Shown: positions 17,372-26,158, counted from the first letter of the stretch. The stretch is 64,000 nt of DNA from Thiosocius sp963753845 (GCA_963753845.1 CAVWEI010000026.1:62001-126000); one strand, 5' to 3'. Notes: generated by a model from the letters alone, not told the origin. Numbers and translations: made by a program.

Positions 17372-18082
17372 ATGTGTGCAGCAGTCAACGTCGATCACGC
17401 CGAAGTCAGCAAGTTTGAATTGCTGGCATCACGCTGGTGGGATCCCAACAGCGAATTCAAACCGCTGCACGAGATCAACCCACTGCGCCTGGACTACATC
17501 GACGAACGCGTCGGCCTGAACGGCAAGACCGTACTGGACGTCGGCTGTGGTGGCGGCATCCTGGCCGAATCCATGGCCGCGCGCGGCGCACACGTGACGG
17601 GCATCGATATGGGAGAGGCCCCGCTGGAGGTGGCACGGCTGCATTTGCTCGAGAGCGGGCAGCAAGTCGACTACCGACAGATAACCGCTGAGCAACTCGC
17701 CGAGGAGATGCCCGGCCGTTTCGATGCAGTGACCTGCATGGAGATGCTCGAACACGTGCCCGACCCTGCCTCGGTGATCGCGGCCTGCGCAGCCCTGGTC
17801 AGGCGGGGTGGGCAGGTCTTCTTTTCGACCATCAATCGCAATCCAAAGTCCTACCTGTTTGCCATCGTCGGGGCCGAATATGTTCTGCGTATGCTGCCCA
17901 GAGGAACCCACGACTACGCCAAGTTCATCCGCCCATCCGAACTGTCGCACTGGATCCGCGCGGCCGGACTCGATGTCGAAGACATCACCGGGTTGACCTA
18001 CAACCCGCTCAGCGGGGTCTACAAGCTGGACCCACGCGACGTGGACGTCAACTACATGGTCGCAAGTGGTCTGCCGGAGTGA
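17372..18082 (+). CDS. ubiG: Ubiquinone biosynthesis O-methyltransferase
   Basis: SAM-dependent enzyme doing both O-methylations of ubiquinone synthesis at the membrane. 236 aa. Motif I is TVLDVGCGGGILAESMAARG, followed by the acidic residue in GIDMGEAPLEVA; AVTCMEMLEHVPDP and the membrane-contact stretch RNPKSYLFAIVGAEYVLRMLPRGTH match UbiG closely. It overlaps the next gene by 4 bp (GTGA), indicating translational coupling with gph, an order conserved in many Gammaproteobacteria. Confidence 0.96.
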   Translation: MCAAVNVDHAEVSKFELLASRWWDPNSEFKPLHEINPLRLDYIDERVGLNGKTVLDVGCGGGILAESMAARGAHVTGIDMGEAPLEVARLHLLESGQQVDYRQITAEQLAEEMPGRFDAVTCMEMLEHVPDPASVIAACAALVRRGGQVFFSTINRNPKSYLFAIVGAEYVLRMLPRGTHDYAKFIRPSELSHWIRAAGLDVEDITGLTYNPLSGVYKLDPRDVDVNYMVASGLPE

Positions 18083-18762
18083 GTCCGAACCGACTGCCGC
18101 AGGCGGTGCTTTTCGATCTGGACGGGACCCTGGCGGACACCGCGCCTGATCTCGCGCATGCGCTCAATCGCACGCTCCGGCACTATGGGCAGCCCACCCT
18201 GCCCTACGAGACGATTCGGCCGGTCGTTTCACACGGTGGTATCGCTTTGATCAGGCTCGGATTTGGCATCGAGCAGGAAAACCCGGGGTTCGAAGAACGT
18301 CGCCAGTTTCTCTTGGATGTGTATCTCGACAACCTTTGCCGCGAGACCCGGCTGTTTCCCGGCATGGACGCCGTACTGGCGGATCTCGAATCCCGGCAGC
18401 TGCCCTGGGGCATCGTGACCAACAAGCCGGCATGGTTGACCGACCCATTGATCGCCGCGATGCGGTTGGACCGACGGGCCGGCTGTGTGGTCAGTGGCGA
18501 CACATGCGCCAACCGCAAGCCACACCCGGAGCCGATACTTTACGCGTGCAAATTGATCGACCGCGCGCCCGAGGCGACCTTGTATGTCGGCGATGCCGGG
18601 CGTGACATGCAGGCGGGCAGGTCCGCCGGCTGTGTGACCGTCGGCGCCCTGTACGGCTATCTGCATCCGCAGGATTCACCGGGCACCTGGCAATCCGACT
18701 TCACCATCGATCACCCCGGGCAACTGCTCGACCTGCTGAGTGATGAAGTCGGTGTCGCCTGA
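18079..18762 (+). CDS. gph: Phosphoglycolate phosphatase-like HAD hydrolase
   Basis: Haloacid dehalogenase-family phosphatase, 227 aa. Motif I FDLDGTLADTAPDLAHAL carries both catalytic Asp residues; motif II lies in GIVTNKP, the motif III Lys in RKPHPEPIL, and motif IV in LYVGDAGRDMQAGRSAG. These fit Gph/MupP. In this position after ubiG such genes have been described as MupP, acting in MurNAc-6P recycling, so phosphoglycolate may not be the real substrate. The start is GTG at 18079 overlapping ubiG's stop; the last 20 bp overlap the next gene. Confidence 0.88.
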   Translation: MSPNRLPQAVLFDLDGTLADTAPDLAHALNRTLRHYGQPTLPYETIRPVVSHGGIALIRLGFGIEQENPGFEERRQFLLDVYLDNLCRETRLFPGMDAVLADLESRQLPWGIVTNKPAWLTDPLIAAMRLDRRAGCVVSGDTCANRKPHPEPILYACKLIDRAPEATLYVGDAGRDMQAGRSAGCVTVGALYGYLHPQDSPGTWQSDFTIDHPGQLLDLLSDEVGVA

Positions 18763-19528
18763 GGCCGCCGACGAATGGATGTTCCCGAATCGCGCAACGC
18801 CGGTCGGCTCCGCGGCCTACTACGCGGTGCGTTTCTCACCCGCACCGATGCGGCAGCGAAACGCCTTGCTGCTCGCCTGGTACGAGCTGATTCAGGACAT
18901 CGCGGAACATGCGCACGATCCGGGCGCGGCACGCCTGAAGCTGGACTGGTGGGGGCAGGAGATCGACCGTCTCATACATGGAAAGGCGCGCCATCCGCTC
19001 GCCATCAAACTGCAGGAAGTGGGTGTCGGCGACCGCGCTCAAATACAACTGGGGGCCATCATCGATAGTGCCGACGACCACATACGCTCACCGCTGCTGA
19101 ACGATGACCGGGAGTTTGCAGCAGCCTGCCGGACCAGCCTGGGAAATTTTTTTGTCCTGCTGACCCGTGTCGAGCGCAGATCCGACTACGATACCGAAAA
19201 ATGTGTTGAACTCGGGGGCTATTGTGCCGCCGTGGAGCGCATTCGGCGCCTGGCCGCCTGCGAGCATCGTGTACCCGTGGACATGAACGCGCAGGCTCTC
19301 AGGCAGGTCACCCCTGAGCTCAGGGCACGTCGCATCGAGGCACTGCTAAATCAATTCGACACGATATCGGTGTCCAGCGGCGGGCAGGTGCCGGATCTGG
19401 CCAGACGGCTGACCGCACTAGCCCACGCCATGCACTCAAAGATCCGCAACAAGGACTATGCGGTGGCTGATGCCCCGATCGACCGCGCCCCAATCGCTCA
19501 ACTTTGGACAGCATGGCGCTGCCGTTAA
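18743..19528 (+). CDS. Squalene/phytoene synthase-like protein, degenerate active site
   Basis: 261 aa. The segment PVGSAAYYAVRFSPAPMRQR, LLLAWYELIQDIAEHAHDPG and AARLKLDWWGQEIDRLIHGK follows the order of squalene/phytoene synthases (tyrosine pair, first acidic helix, LDWWxxE, HP). The two Asp-rich diphosphate-binding motifs are not intact: the first reads QDIAE and the second GGYCAAVERIRRLAA with no DxxxD. So the fold is probable but prenyl-transfer activity is not. Start is the ATG at 18743, or a GTG one codon earlier. It overlaps gph and precedes yciK in one tight run, suggesting a conserved but unexplained role near quinone/envelope genes. Confidence 0.72.
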   Translation: MKSVSPEAADEWMFPNRATPVGSAAYYAVRFSPAPMRQRNALLLAWYELIQDIAEHAHDPGAARLKLDWWGQEIDRLIHGKARHPLAIKLQEVGVGDRAQIQLGAIIDSADDHIRSPLLNDDREFAAACRTSLGNFFVLLTRVERRSDYDTEKCVELGGYCAAVERIRRLAACEHRVPVDMNAQALRQVTPELRARRIEALLNQFDTISVSSGGQVPDLARRLTALAHAMHSKIRNKDYAVADAPIDRAPIAQLWTAWRCR

Positions 19529-19546
19529 TCTCAGAGAGAACCACCA

Positions 19547-20290
19547 ATGCACGCTGACTATCGACCCCCTGGCGACATCCTGAAAGAGCGCATCATTCTG
19601 GTTACCGGTGCGGGTGACGGCATAGGTCGGGCCGCTGCACTGGCCTATGCCGGGCACGGGGCCACCGTGGTCCTGTTGGGAAAGACGGTCTCGAAGCTGG
19701 AATCGGTGTACGACGAGATCGAGGAAAAAGGCCTGGCAACGCCGGCCATCTACCCCATGCATCTCGAAGGCGCGACACTGCACGACTTCGACGAACTGGC
19801 AATTGCCATGCAAAGCAATTTCGGCCGCCTCGACGGGCTTCTGCACAATGCCGCCAGCATGCCCTACCTCAGCCGGATCAAGGATTACGAGCCTGAAGAC
19901 TGGCTCAAGGTCATGCAGGTCAATGTCAACGCACCCTTCCACATCACCCAGGCCTGTCTGCCCCTGCTGGGCAAATCAGAGGATGCCAGTGTGATCTTCA
20001 CCACCGACGAGGCCGGACATGTGGGCAAGGCCTTCTCGGGGGCATACGGGGTATCGAAATTCGGCATCGAGGGCCTGACCCGGATCCTTGCGGCCGAACT
20101 CGAAAACAGCAGCATCAGGGTAAATTGCATCGACCCGGGGCCGACACGCACCGCCCTGCGCAAGCGGGCGTTTCCGGGTGAAGACAATGCGGGCCTGAAG
20201 ACCCCCGACGTGTTGGCGCCGCTGTACCTCTGGGCCATGGGGCCGGACAGTCGGGGCACCACCGGTCAACGCCTGAGTTGGGACGACTGA
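19547..20290 (+). CDS. yciK: Short-chain dehydrogenase YciK
   Basis: 247 aa classical SDR. NAD(P)-binding TGAGDGIGRAAALAYAGHGA near residue 20, the NAA-equivalent LHNAASMPY, and the catalytic Tyr/Lys in YGVSKFGIEGLTR. The substrate is unknown; E. coli YciK is a close relative by order and motif. It has an 18-bp spacing from the previous gene and ends the mtaD-to-yciK run; 280 bp follow before the next gene. Confidence 0.92.
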   Translation: MHADYRPPGDILKERIILVTGAGDGIGRAAALAYAGHGATVVLLGKTVSKLESVYDEIEEKGLATPAIYPMHLEGATLHDFDELAIAMQSNFGRLDGLLHNAASMPYLSRIKDYEPEDWLKVMQVNVNAPFHITQACLPLLGKSEDASVIFTTDEAGHVGKAFSGAYGVSKFGIEGLTRILAAELENSSIRVNCIDPGPTRTALRKRAFPGEDNAGLKTPDVLAPLYLWAMGPDSRGTTGQRLSWDD

Positions 20291-20451
20291 GCGCCCCGTC
20301 CCTGCCGCCCCCGATCGATGCGTCCGCGCACCCTTTAAAACCAGGCTCGCCTGGCACGGCTGAACCCGGATGTCGGGAATCTGTCGACGAACATGGTTCC
20401 CGAAATATGCCGGGGTTTCGACGTTTGGGAATTTCAGGTGGGGAGGAAAAA

Positions 20452-20490
20452 ATGACACCGATCCGTCGAACGTCGAAGTATCAACTATAA
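20452..20490 (+). CDS. Possible 12-codon leader ORF
   Basis: MTPIRRTSKYQL with a very strong ribosome binding site (GGGGAGG, then five A, then ATG). It ends 1 bp before the -35 of the proposed promoter of the GGDEF gene. It may be a leader or chance; the SD strength is the only evidence. Confidence 0.25.
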   Translation: MTPIRRTSKYQL

Positions 20491-20491
20491 C

Positions 20492-20520
20492 TTGTTGTTT
20501 TTACGTTTCTTTCCTATATT
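20492..20520 (+). promoter_or_regulatory. Candidate sigma-70 promoter of the diguanylate cyclase gene
   Basis: TTGTTG (20492-20497), a 17-bp AT-rich spacer, and TATATT (20515-20520, five of six consensus bases). It lies 52 bp before the ATG at 20573. Confidence 0.5.
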
Positions 20521-20572
20521 GGCACGGGTTTCGCTTCTCAATGTGTGCACATTCAGCAAAGAGAAGACAGAA

Positions 20573-21484
20573 ATGGAAACCCTTGGTTATATCAACACAG
20601 GCAACCTCGCTTTGGTCAATCCACTTCAAGCTCATGGGACCGTTGTTCCCACGGCGCCGGAAAATCTCGGGCCACGGGTTCTCGAGCTTTCCAGCATCCT
20701 GCAGACGACGCTCGATATCGACATGCAGATCGAGCTGTTCGGCAAGGAGATCCAACGTTATCTGTCGATCGATGGCCTGGTGTACTGCCTGCCCGAGAGC
20801 GAGCAAACCATGCGCTACGGGCAAGAGGCATCGCACCGCGCAACCTACGATCTCAAGCTGGAGGACAATTCGCTCGGCAGCATACGGGTCTACCGCGAGA
20901 TCCCGTTTGCGAACAAAGAGATCACTTCGCTGGAAAACCTGTTGTGCGCACTCGTCTATCCCTTGCGAAACGCCTTGAGCTACAAGCAGGCCGTCGAACT
21001 CGCCTCACGCGACCCTCTGACCGGCCTGCACAACCGCATGGCACTGGACAATTCGCTGCTGCGCGAAGTGGACCTGGCACACCGCCAGGTATTGCCGCTT
21101 TCCGTTCTGGTGATCGACATCGATCACTTCAAGGCGTTCAACGACGAACATGGACACGCGTTCGGTGACGACGTGTTGATCGCCGTATCGCAGACGATTG
21201 CCAACACCGTGCGTCGCAGCGACCTGTTGTTTCGTTACGGGGGCGAGGAGTTTGTCGTCCTGGCCAGTCACACAGCCGAAGAGGGCGCGATGCTGCTGGC
21301 CGAGCGCATCCGCGAAAACGTCGCGGCCCTTCGCACCGTGCGCGGTCGCGACACCAGTATCACCGTGAGTATCGGAGTCGCACGTCTGAATGCAAAAGAG
21401 GACACCGGAGGGTTTGTCGAACGCGCGGACAAGGCCCTCTTTGCCGCCAAGCGCAATGGCCGCAACAGAAGTCTGCTGGGATAA
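20573..21484 (+). CDS. Diguanylate cyclase (GGDEF domain) with a GAF-like N-terminus
   Basis: Makes cyclic di-GMP from two GTP. 303 aa from the ATG at 20573 (METLGYINTGNLALVNPLQA), preceded by GAGAAG. Residues about 35-140 look like a GAF-type sensor (EIQRYLSIDGLVYCLPES, LKLEDNSLGSIRVYREIPFA). The GGDEF domain starts at DPLTGLHNR (148) and has the active site RYGGEEF (223-227 GGEEF) and an intact inhibitory I-site RRSD (214-217) five residues before it, so product inhibition is expected. No transmembrane segment, so cytosolic. The longer frame from a TTG at 20492 would place the promoter inside the gene and lacks a ribosome binding site. Confidence 0.9.
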   Translation: METLGYINTGNLALVNPLQAHGTVVPTAPENLGPRVLELSSILQTTLDIDMQIELFGKEIQRYLSIDGLVYCLPESEQTMRYGQEASHRATYDLKLEDNSLGSIRVYREIPFANKEITSLENLLCALVYPLRNALSYKQAVELASRDPLTGLHNRMALDNSLLREVDLAHRQVLPLSVLVIDIDHFKAFNDEHGHAFGDDVLIAVSQTIANTVRRSDLLFRYGGEEFVVLASHTAEEGAMLLAERIRENVAALRTVRGRDTSITVSIGVARLNAKEDTGGFVERADKALFAAKRNGRNRSLLG

Positions 21485-21560
21485 CCCCACCACCCGGAAG
21501 TATCAGGCGCGGCAATGCCCCCAGTCGACGGCTTGCGAAACCGAAGGCCCTGCGTTTCCC

Positions 21561-22016
21561 TTACAGCGGGGCCTCAAAGGCAAAGGTCCTTTGGCCAATG
21601 ACCTGACCGCCACCGTCGACTACCTCGACCTCCCATGCCCCGGTCCATTCGGGCTTCATCTGGTTGCTCGACCAGACCTTGTCAGGGTCGCCCTTGACGT
21701 CGAACTCCGCCGTTGCCATCACGTTGCCCCTATGCTTCCATCGATGGGTCACGGTCTGACCCGCCATGCCCTCGAGCACGGTATAGAAGAACACCTCCGA
21801 CACGCTGTTTTCTATTTCTGATAGGAAATCTACAGGCGCGCCATCCTCGACTGCAGTGGTGAAGAACGCCTGCGCAATGCTACCGGGCGCCGTCTTTTCC
21901 GCAGCGATCGCCGCTTTCTCGGACGGTGTCGGCGTTGCCTCAACCGCCAGAGCCTCGAGCGAGATGATCGCCAATCCCGCGAGTAGCGCGGTTAGGGTGA
22001 CTGTCTTGTTACACAT
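21561..22016 (-). CDS. DUF2914-type exported protein
   Basis: 151 aa from the ATG at 22016 (MCNKTVTLTALLAGLAIISL), with GAGG 9 nt upstream. A signal peptide ends near ALAVEA. The mature part IAQAFFTTAVEDGAPVDFLS, VFFYTVLEGMAGQTVTHRWK, VKGDPDKVWSSNQM and PEWTGAWEVEVVDGGGQVIG is typical of the DUF2914 domain, a beta-rich fold with conserved WxxxG/WtG-like residues found in exported proteins. The biochemical role is unknown. It is transcribed in the same direction as the cis/trans isomerase gene upstream but 170 bp away. Confidence 0.78.
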   Translation of the reverse strand: MCNKTVTLTALLAGLAIISLEALAVEATPTPSEKAAIAAEKTAPGSIAQAFFTTAVEDGAPVDFLSEIENSVSEVFFYTVLEGMAGQTVTHRWKHRGNVMATAEFDVKGDPDKVWSSNQMKPEWTGAWEVEVVDGGGQVIGQRTFAFEAPL

Positions 22017-22189
22017 AGTCAAAGACCTCATTCAATACGCTCCTGCCCATCTGGCTGATTTGTTCAAAGCCTAGCTTGCCTCACCATGGCGGAAGCAAGG
22101 GCCAAACTCTGGTTGGCCGTCGGCTGTCCGAGTCGAGGATAGGGAAAATCCATCGGAAATGTAAGCGCCCATGCGACGTACAAAAGGGA

Positions 22190-24607
22190 CTACCCGCTTT
22201 CATCGGCCATCAGATCGGCCACCTTCTTGTAACGGTTCATATCGTATACCCCCGCTTCAACCGGGCTGACGCGTCGCATGTAATCCACAAACCACTGAAA
22301 GTTGGCCCAGATCTCGGGATGAGTCCTGGACAATCCGTAACGTTTGACCAGGTTGGCGAACTGCCCGGGCGTACCCGCGGCATGCAGGTCCGAAGTGAAT
22401 GACCCGGCACTGTCCAGCGGTACGTTGAACATGAAGTTCGGATAACTGCCCAGCAGTCCGCGGTATGCGGTCAGCGTATCCCTGTCCGGCTCCCGGCGTT
22501 TTTCCTCATCCAGCAGGAAGGCCACGTTGGTGTGTGCCTTGTTGCGCACCAGCGTATACGCGAGGTCGGTGTCGGGGTCGCCGCTGCTGAACCGCACAAA
22601 GCTGACGTCGGGCATGAAGTCGACAAATCGCATGCCCGGGTGTGAGGCCGACTTGGAGGTCAGGCTCTGCAGGCTGGCCTCGACCTGCCGCTCGGCGCCA
22701 GTCGCACCGGCACGATAACAGGGTGGCCGCGCACAGCGGTTCAGTACGTCGGGAGGCCCCGCCAGTGATCCGAGACGTTCGCTGACGAGCGAGACGAACT
22801 CGGCTTTTGGATCCGCGGTGCGGTAGCGGATCTGCACCGGCATGTCCTCGTTGACGACGATATAGTCATCCCTGAGCTTTTCCTCGCCCCTGCTTCCCCG
22901 GTACCAGGAATTGCGCATGCCGGCACGAACCGCGGGGGGCATGAAATGCAGGAAGTTGTTCTCTCCGCCGGAGCGGATGAGATCAAAGTACAGGCGTGTT
23001 TCAGCTTGGGAGCCCGCCGATCCGAACACGTTAAAATTGACCACCAGTTCGTAATAGGTGCGCTCCAGCATGGGATAGTCCATGACCCACAGGGTCTTGG
23101 GGACGGCACCCACGAAGCCCCGGGTAACCATCGCATTGTCGAAGTTCCTGAAGACGGTCAACACCGCATTGCCGTTAGTGTCGTCGCCGGCCCAGATGTC
23201 CTGTAGTGAAGGTCCGGCGGGTTGCCGTTCGCGGTAGGCCTTTCCCCGAAAGCGGATGTAGTCGTCCCTCGCGTGTTTTTGCTCCGCCCAATCCGGGGCC
23301 AGGGCCAACAGCCTCAGCTTCTCAGGGGTCAGCGCCAGGAGAGGTTCGACACTGGCCATATAGGCCGGGTCGGTCACGGAGAGATCCGAGTCCGGGTCCT
23401 GAAACAGGACGTAGAACCGGTCATCGATGACGTCGGTGGCAACCTGTCCACGGCAAACCGGGCCGCGGATGAAGGTCATTACGAAATACTCGGCCGTATC
23501 GAGCATGAACTGATAACGCGCACGCGCCGGGATAGCGGCAAAGGTCGCAAAGGGATTGAGCGCATTCCCGGCCGAATAGTCCGGCAGTTTCCCGACCTCC
23601 CACTGCGGGGTGAGGAACAACCGATGCAGGCGATCCAACTTCTGTTCGCCCAGCGGGTAGACAATGTGCGTCTTGTGAACGATGGTGCCCTCGATCTTTC
23701 TCAGCCGATAAAAGAACGGCTGGCCGGGGTCATCGTTCGGGCGCACCGTCGGGATGATCTGGATGGGCTCTCCAACGGGCGTACGGGAACGCACCAGCTC
23801 GAAGAAATTGCCACTGTCCAGATGCTCGAAATACAGGTGGGCCAGGAACAGGTGTTCATACAGGTACCGTGAAACCAGTTGATTTCTTGGCGCCGGTTGG
23901 TTCAAAAACGCCTCCCACTGGAGGATCTGGGCCTTTTCCTGGTACCCGGGTGGAGAAGGCCTCTCGTCGATGACCGCGCCTTCCTTGATCCATTGCTGCA
24001 ATGCTCGGTATTCGCCCTCCTCCAGGCCAGTGATCGCCAGCGGCATTCCCTGCAGCGGTTTCTTCTTGGCGTACTCCTCGAACTCACCGGGCAGGGGACA
24101 TTCGTTCGTTCGCTGCAGACCGAGCTGGATATGTTCCGGTACCGCGGAGTACGGGTCCAGCGGATGCTCCCTGCCCAGCTCGATCATCTTGTAGAGCAAT
24201 GAGTATTCGAGATTGTTGTCGATCGGCCCAGCCCGGTCGTTGAATACCGAATAGAAACCCTTGTCGCGCCAACCCGCAGGGGTCTGGGCATCGACGAACA
24301 GGCGCGTGGGTGAGACGTCTGTCAGGCGTGCGCTGTCGTAAACCTGCTTCCTCGTGGCTCCCCGCTGAACGCCCTCGGCGGAGGACAGCTTCAACTGGCA
24401 GGGTGCGTCGTAGCAGGCATGGCAGGCGATGCACTTTTGTTCCAGGATCGGTTTGATGTCCCGGGCGTAGGAATAGGTTTGTGTAGCGGCCACGGTGGGT
24501 CCGGGGCCGTCTTCATTCCGTGTCGCTGTTTGCGTGCAGCTCGCGACAAGCACGGTCAACACGACTATGGCCGGGTGCCAGCGCATTTTTTGCAGGAAAC
24601 TTTTCAT
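22190..24607 (-). CDS. cti: Fatty acid cis/trans isomerase (Cti)
   Basis: Converts cis to trans unsaturated acyl chains in membrane lipids, a fast response to solvents and heat described in Pseudomonas and Vibrio. About 805 aa from the ATG at 24607. The N-terminus is a lipoprotein-type or cleaved signal (VVLTVLVASC, Cys 24), so the enzyme is periplasmic. The single c-type haem site CIACH is at residues 59-63, in YARDIKPILEQKCIACHACY. Later blocks such as FLHFMPPAVRAGMRNSWYRG and YPNFMFNVPLDSAGSF fit Cti. A longer frame to 24688 overlaps the neighbouring glycosylase gene and is rejected. Confidence 0.9.
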   Translation of the reverse strand: MKSFLQKMRWHPAIVVLTVLVASCTQTATRNEDGPGPTVAATQTYSYARDIKPILEQKCIACHACYDAPCQLKLSSAEGVQRGATRKQVYDSARLTDVSPTRLFVDAQTPAGWRDKGFYSVFNDRAGPIDNNLEYSLLYKMIELGREHPLDPYSAVPEHIQLGLQRTNECPLPGEFEEYAKKKPLQGMPLAITGLEEGEYRALQQWIKEGAVIDERPSPPGYQEKAQILQWEAFLNQPAPRNQLVSRYLYEHLFLAHLYFEHLDSGNFFELVRSRTPVGEPIQIIPTVRPNDDPGQPFFYRLRKIEGTIVHKTHIVYPLGEQKLDRLHRLFLTPQWEVGKLPDYSAGNALNPFATFAAIPARARYQFMLDTAEYFVMTFIRGPVCRGQVATDVIDDRFYVLFQDPDSDLSVTDPAYMASVEPLLALTPEKLRLLALAPDWAEQKHARDDYIRFRGKAYRERQPAGPSLQDIWAGDDTNGNAVLTVFRNFDNAMVTRGFVGAVPKTLWVMDYPMLERTYYELVVNFNVFGSAGSQAETRLYFDLIRSGGENNFLHFMPPAVRAGMRNSWYRGSRGEEKLRDDYIVVNEDMPVQIRYRTADPKAEFVSLVSERLGSLAGPPDVLNRCARPPCYRAGATGAERQVEASLQSLTSKSASHPGMRFVDFMPDVSFVRFSSGDPDTDLAYTLVRNKAHTNVAFLLDEEKRREPDRDTLTAYRGLLGSYPNFMFNVPLDSAGSFTSDLHAAGTPGQFANLVKRYGLSRTHPEIWANFQWFVDYMRRVSPVEAGVYDMNRYKKVADLMADESG

Positions 24608-24632
24608 ACCGGATTCAACCCAAGCCAAAGAT

Positions 24633-25328
24633 TCAACGATCTGAGTAGCGCCCCGTCGGGCAGCCGGATGCCAATGCACAACGGCCACATTGCGGATCCT
24701 TCCGGCAGACCTCCTTGGCGTGCATGACGATCAAGGCGTGATACTGCCGGAACAGCTCGACATCCTTCTCCAACGCCCGCTCGAAACCCGTACGCAGTTC
24801 CTCGTACGACTCCCGACCCTGCGCCAGTTCAAACCGCTGCAACAACCGCCGGGTGTAGGCATCGATCACGAATACCGGCTGTTGCAGTGCATACAGCAGG
24901 ATATCATCTGCCGTCTCGGGCCCGATACCGTTGACACCCAGCAGGCCCTCGCGCTGCTCTTCGAGATCCTGCCTGGCAAAACTCTCGAGCCCGCCTTGCC
25001 GCGCCAGAAAGTCACAAAGATTGCGCAGCCTCCGGGCCTTGATATTGAAGTAGCCTGACGAACGGATGGTCTCGGCCAGGGTGTCGTGGTCGCTGTCCAG
25101 CACTGCAGACAGTGAAAGCAGATCGGCCTCTTTCAGCCGGTCGATGGCCTTTTCGACATTGGACCAGGCGGTGTTCTGGGTAAGCACCGCACCGACCGCC
25201 ACCTCGAACGCGGAATCGGCCGGCCACCAGGGCTGGGCGCCATATATATCGTGCAGTGAATCGTAAAGACTGCGCAAAGCACCAGGCCCGGGAGAGAACC
25301 GGTTCAGCGACGCTTTTTGGTTTTCCAC
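24633..25328 (-). CDS. Endonuclease III-like DNA glycosylase with Lys-to-Glu at the lyase position
   Basis: About 231 aa. HhH-GPD fold: VGAVLTQNTAWSNVEKAIDR, the helix-hairpin-helix LLGVNGIGPETADDILLYAL, the catalytic Asp in PVFVIDAYTRRLLQRF, and a 4Fe-4S loop CRKDPQCGRCALASGC near the C-terminus. In Nth the lysine in LPGVGRKTAN makes the AP-lyase Schiff base; here the equivalent is Glu (GIGPETAD), as in MagIII-type monofunctional glycosylases. So the enzyme probably removes damaged bases (perhaps alkylated) without nicking. The GTG at 25328 gives the family's size; it overlaps rluB by 25 bp. Confidence 0.8.
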   Translation of the reverse strand: MENQKASLNRFSPGPGALRSLYDSLHDIYGAQPWWPADSAFEVAVGAVLTQNTAWSNVEKAIDRLKEADLLSLSAVLDSDHDTLAETIRSSGYFNIKARRLRNLCDFLARQGGLESFARQDLEEQREGLLGVNGIGPETADDILLYALQQPVFVIDAYTRRLLQRFELAQGRESYEELRTGFERALEKDVELFRQYHALIVMHAKEVCRKDPQCGRCALASGCPTGRYSDR

Positions 25329-26158
25329 GGTGACGATCCCGCGGCGGCGGATGCCTTTTTCTTTGCCGGAGTTCTTTTCAGGTTTCCCCATGGGCGATCG
25401 CCCTTCTTGAGACCGGCGACCTGGAGCAGGGCCTTTCGCTCTTCGGCATCGAGTTCCCGCCATTGCCCCACTTTGACACTGCTGTCGAGGATGATGGGGC
25501 CATAGCGGACGCGCTTCAGGCGAGAAACAGTGGCACCAACCGCCTCCCACAGGCGGCGGACCTCACGCTTGCGCCCCTCCATGATCACCAGGTGAAACCA
25601 GCGATTGCTGCCCTCGCCCCCGGACTCGACGACATCCTCGAAACGCGCCGGCCCATCTTCCAACTCGACGCCAGCCACCAGCTGTCGCACCATCCCGGCG
25701 CTGACCTCACCGTTGACGCGCACCGCGTACTCGCGCTCTATCTGGTTACGCGGGTGCATCAGCAGATTGGCCAGTTCGCCGTCGTTGGTGAACAAAAGCA
25801 GGCCCGCGCTGTTCACGTCAAGACGACCGACCGCGATCCAGCGCCCAAACGGCAGTCGCGGCAGGCGCTCGAACACCGTCTTGCGTCCCTCCGGATCGCT
25901 TCGGGTGACCAGTTCTCCCTCCGGCTTGTTGTAGATGATCGCAAAACGCTGGTTGCCAGCCAGGCGCTTACCCCCCACCGGCCGACCGTCGAGCTCGATA
26001 CGGTCCTCCGCGGTCGCGCGATCGCCCAGCTTGGCGACTACGCCATTGACCTTGACGCGGCCTTCGCCGATCAGGGTCTCGAGGTGACGGCGCGACCCCA
26101 TCCCGGCATTGGCGAGGAGTTTCTGCAGGCGCTCGCCCGGGAGGCCGCTAGGCTTCAT
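25304..26158 (-). CDS. rluB: 23S rRNA pseudouridine(2605) synthase RluB
   Basis: 284 aa. N-terminal S4 RNA-binding domain (RLQKLLANAGMGSRRHLETL), then the RsuA/RluB catalytic domain with the nucleophilic Asp in VGRLDVNSAGLLLFTNDGEL, and a basic Lys-rich C-terminal tail (GSSPWKTKKRR) as in long RluB proteins. It overlaps scpB by 11 bp and follows it in the standard scpA-scpB-rluB order. Confidence 0.93.
   Translation of the reverse strand: MKPSGLPGERLQKLLANAGMGSRRHLETLIGEGRVKVNGVVAKLGDRATAEDRIELDGRPVGGKRLAGNQRFAIIYNKPEGELVTRSDPEGRKTVFERLPRLPFGRWIAVGRLDVNSAGLLLFTNDGELANLLMHPRNQIEREYAVRVNGEVSAGMVRQLVAGVELEDGPARFEDVVESGGEGSNRWFHLVIMEGRKREVRRLWEAVGATVSRLKRVRYGPIILDSSVKVGQWRELDAEERKALLQVAGLKKGDRPWGNLKRTPAKKKASAAAGSSPWKTKKRR

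Noticed and set aside
20492..20572. TTG start adding 27 hydrophobic residues to the diguanylate cyclase
   Set aside because: No ribosome binding site, and the interval contains a better promoter match; the ATG at 20573 has GAGAAG upstream.
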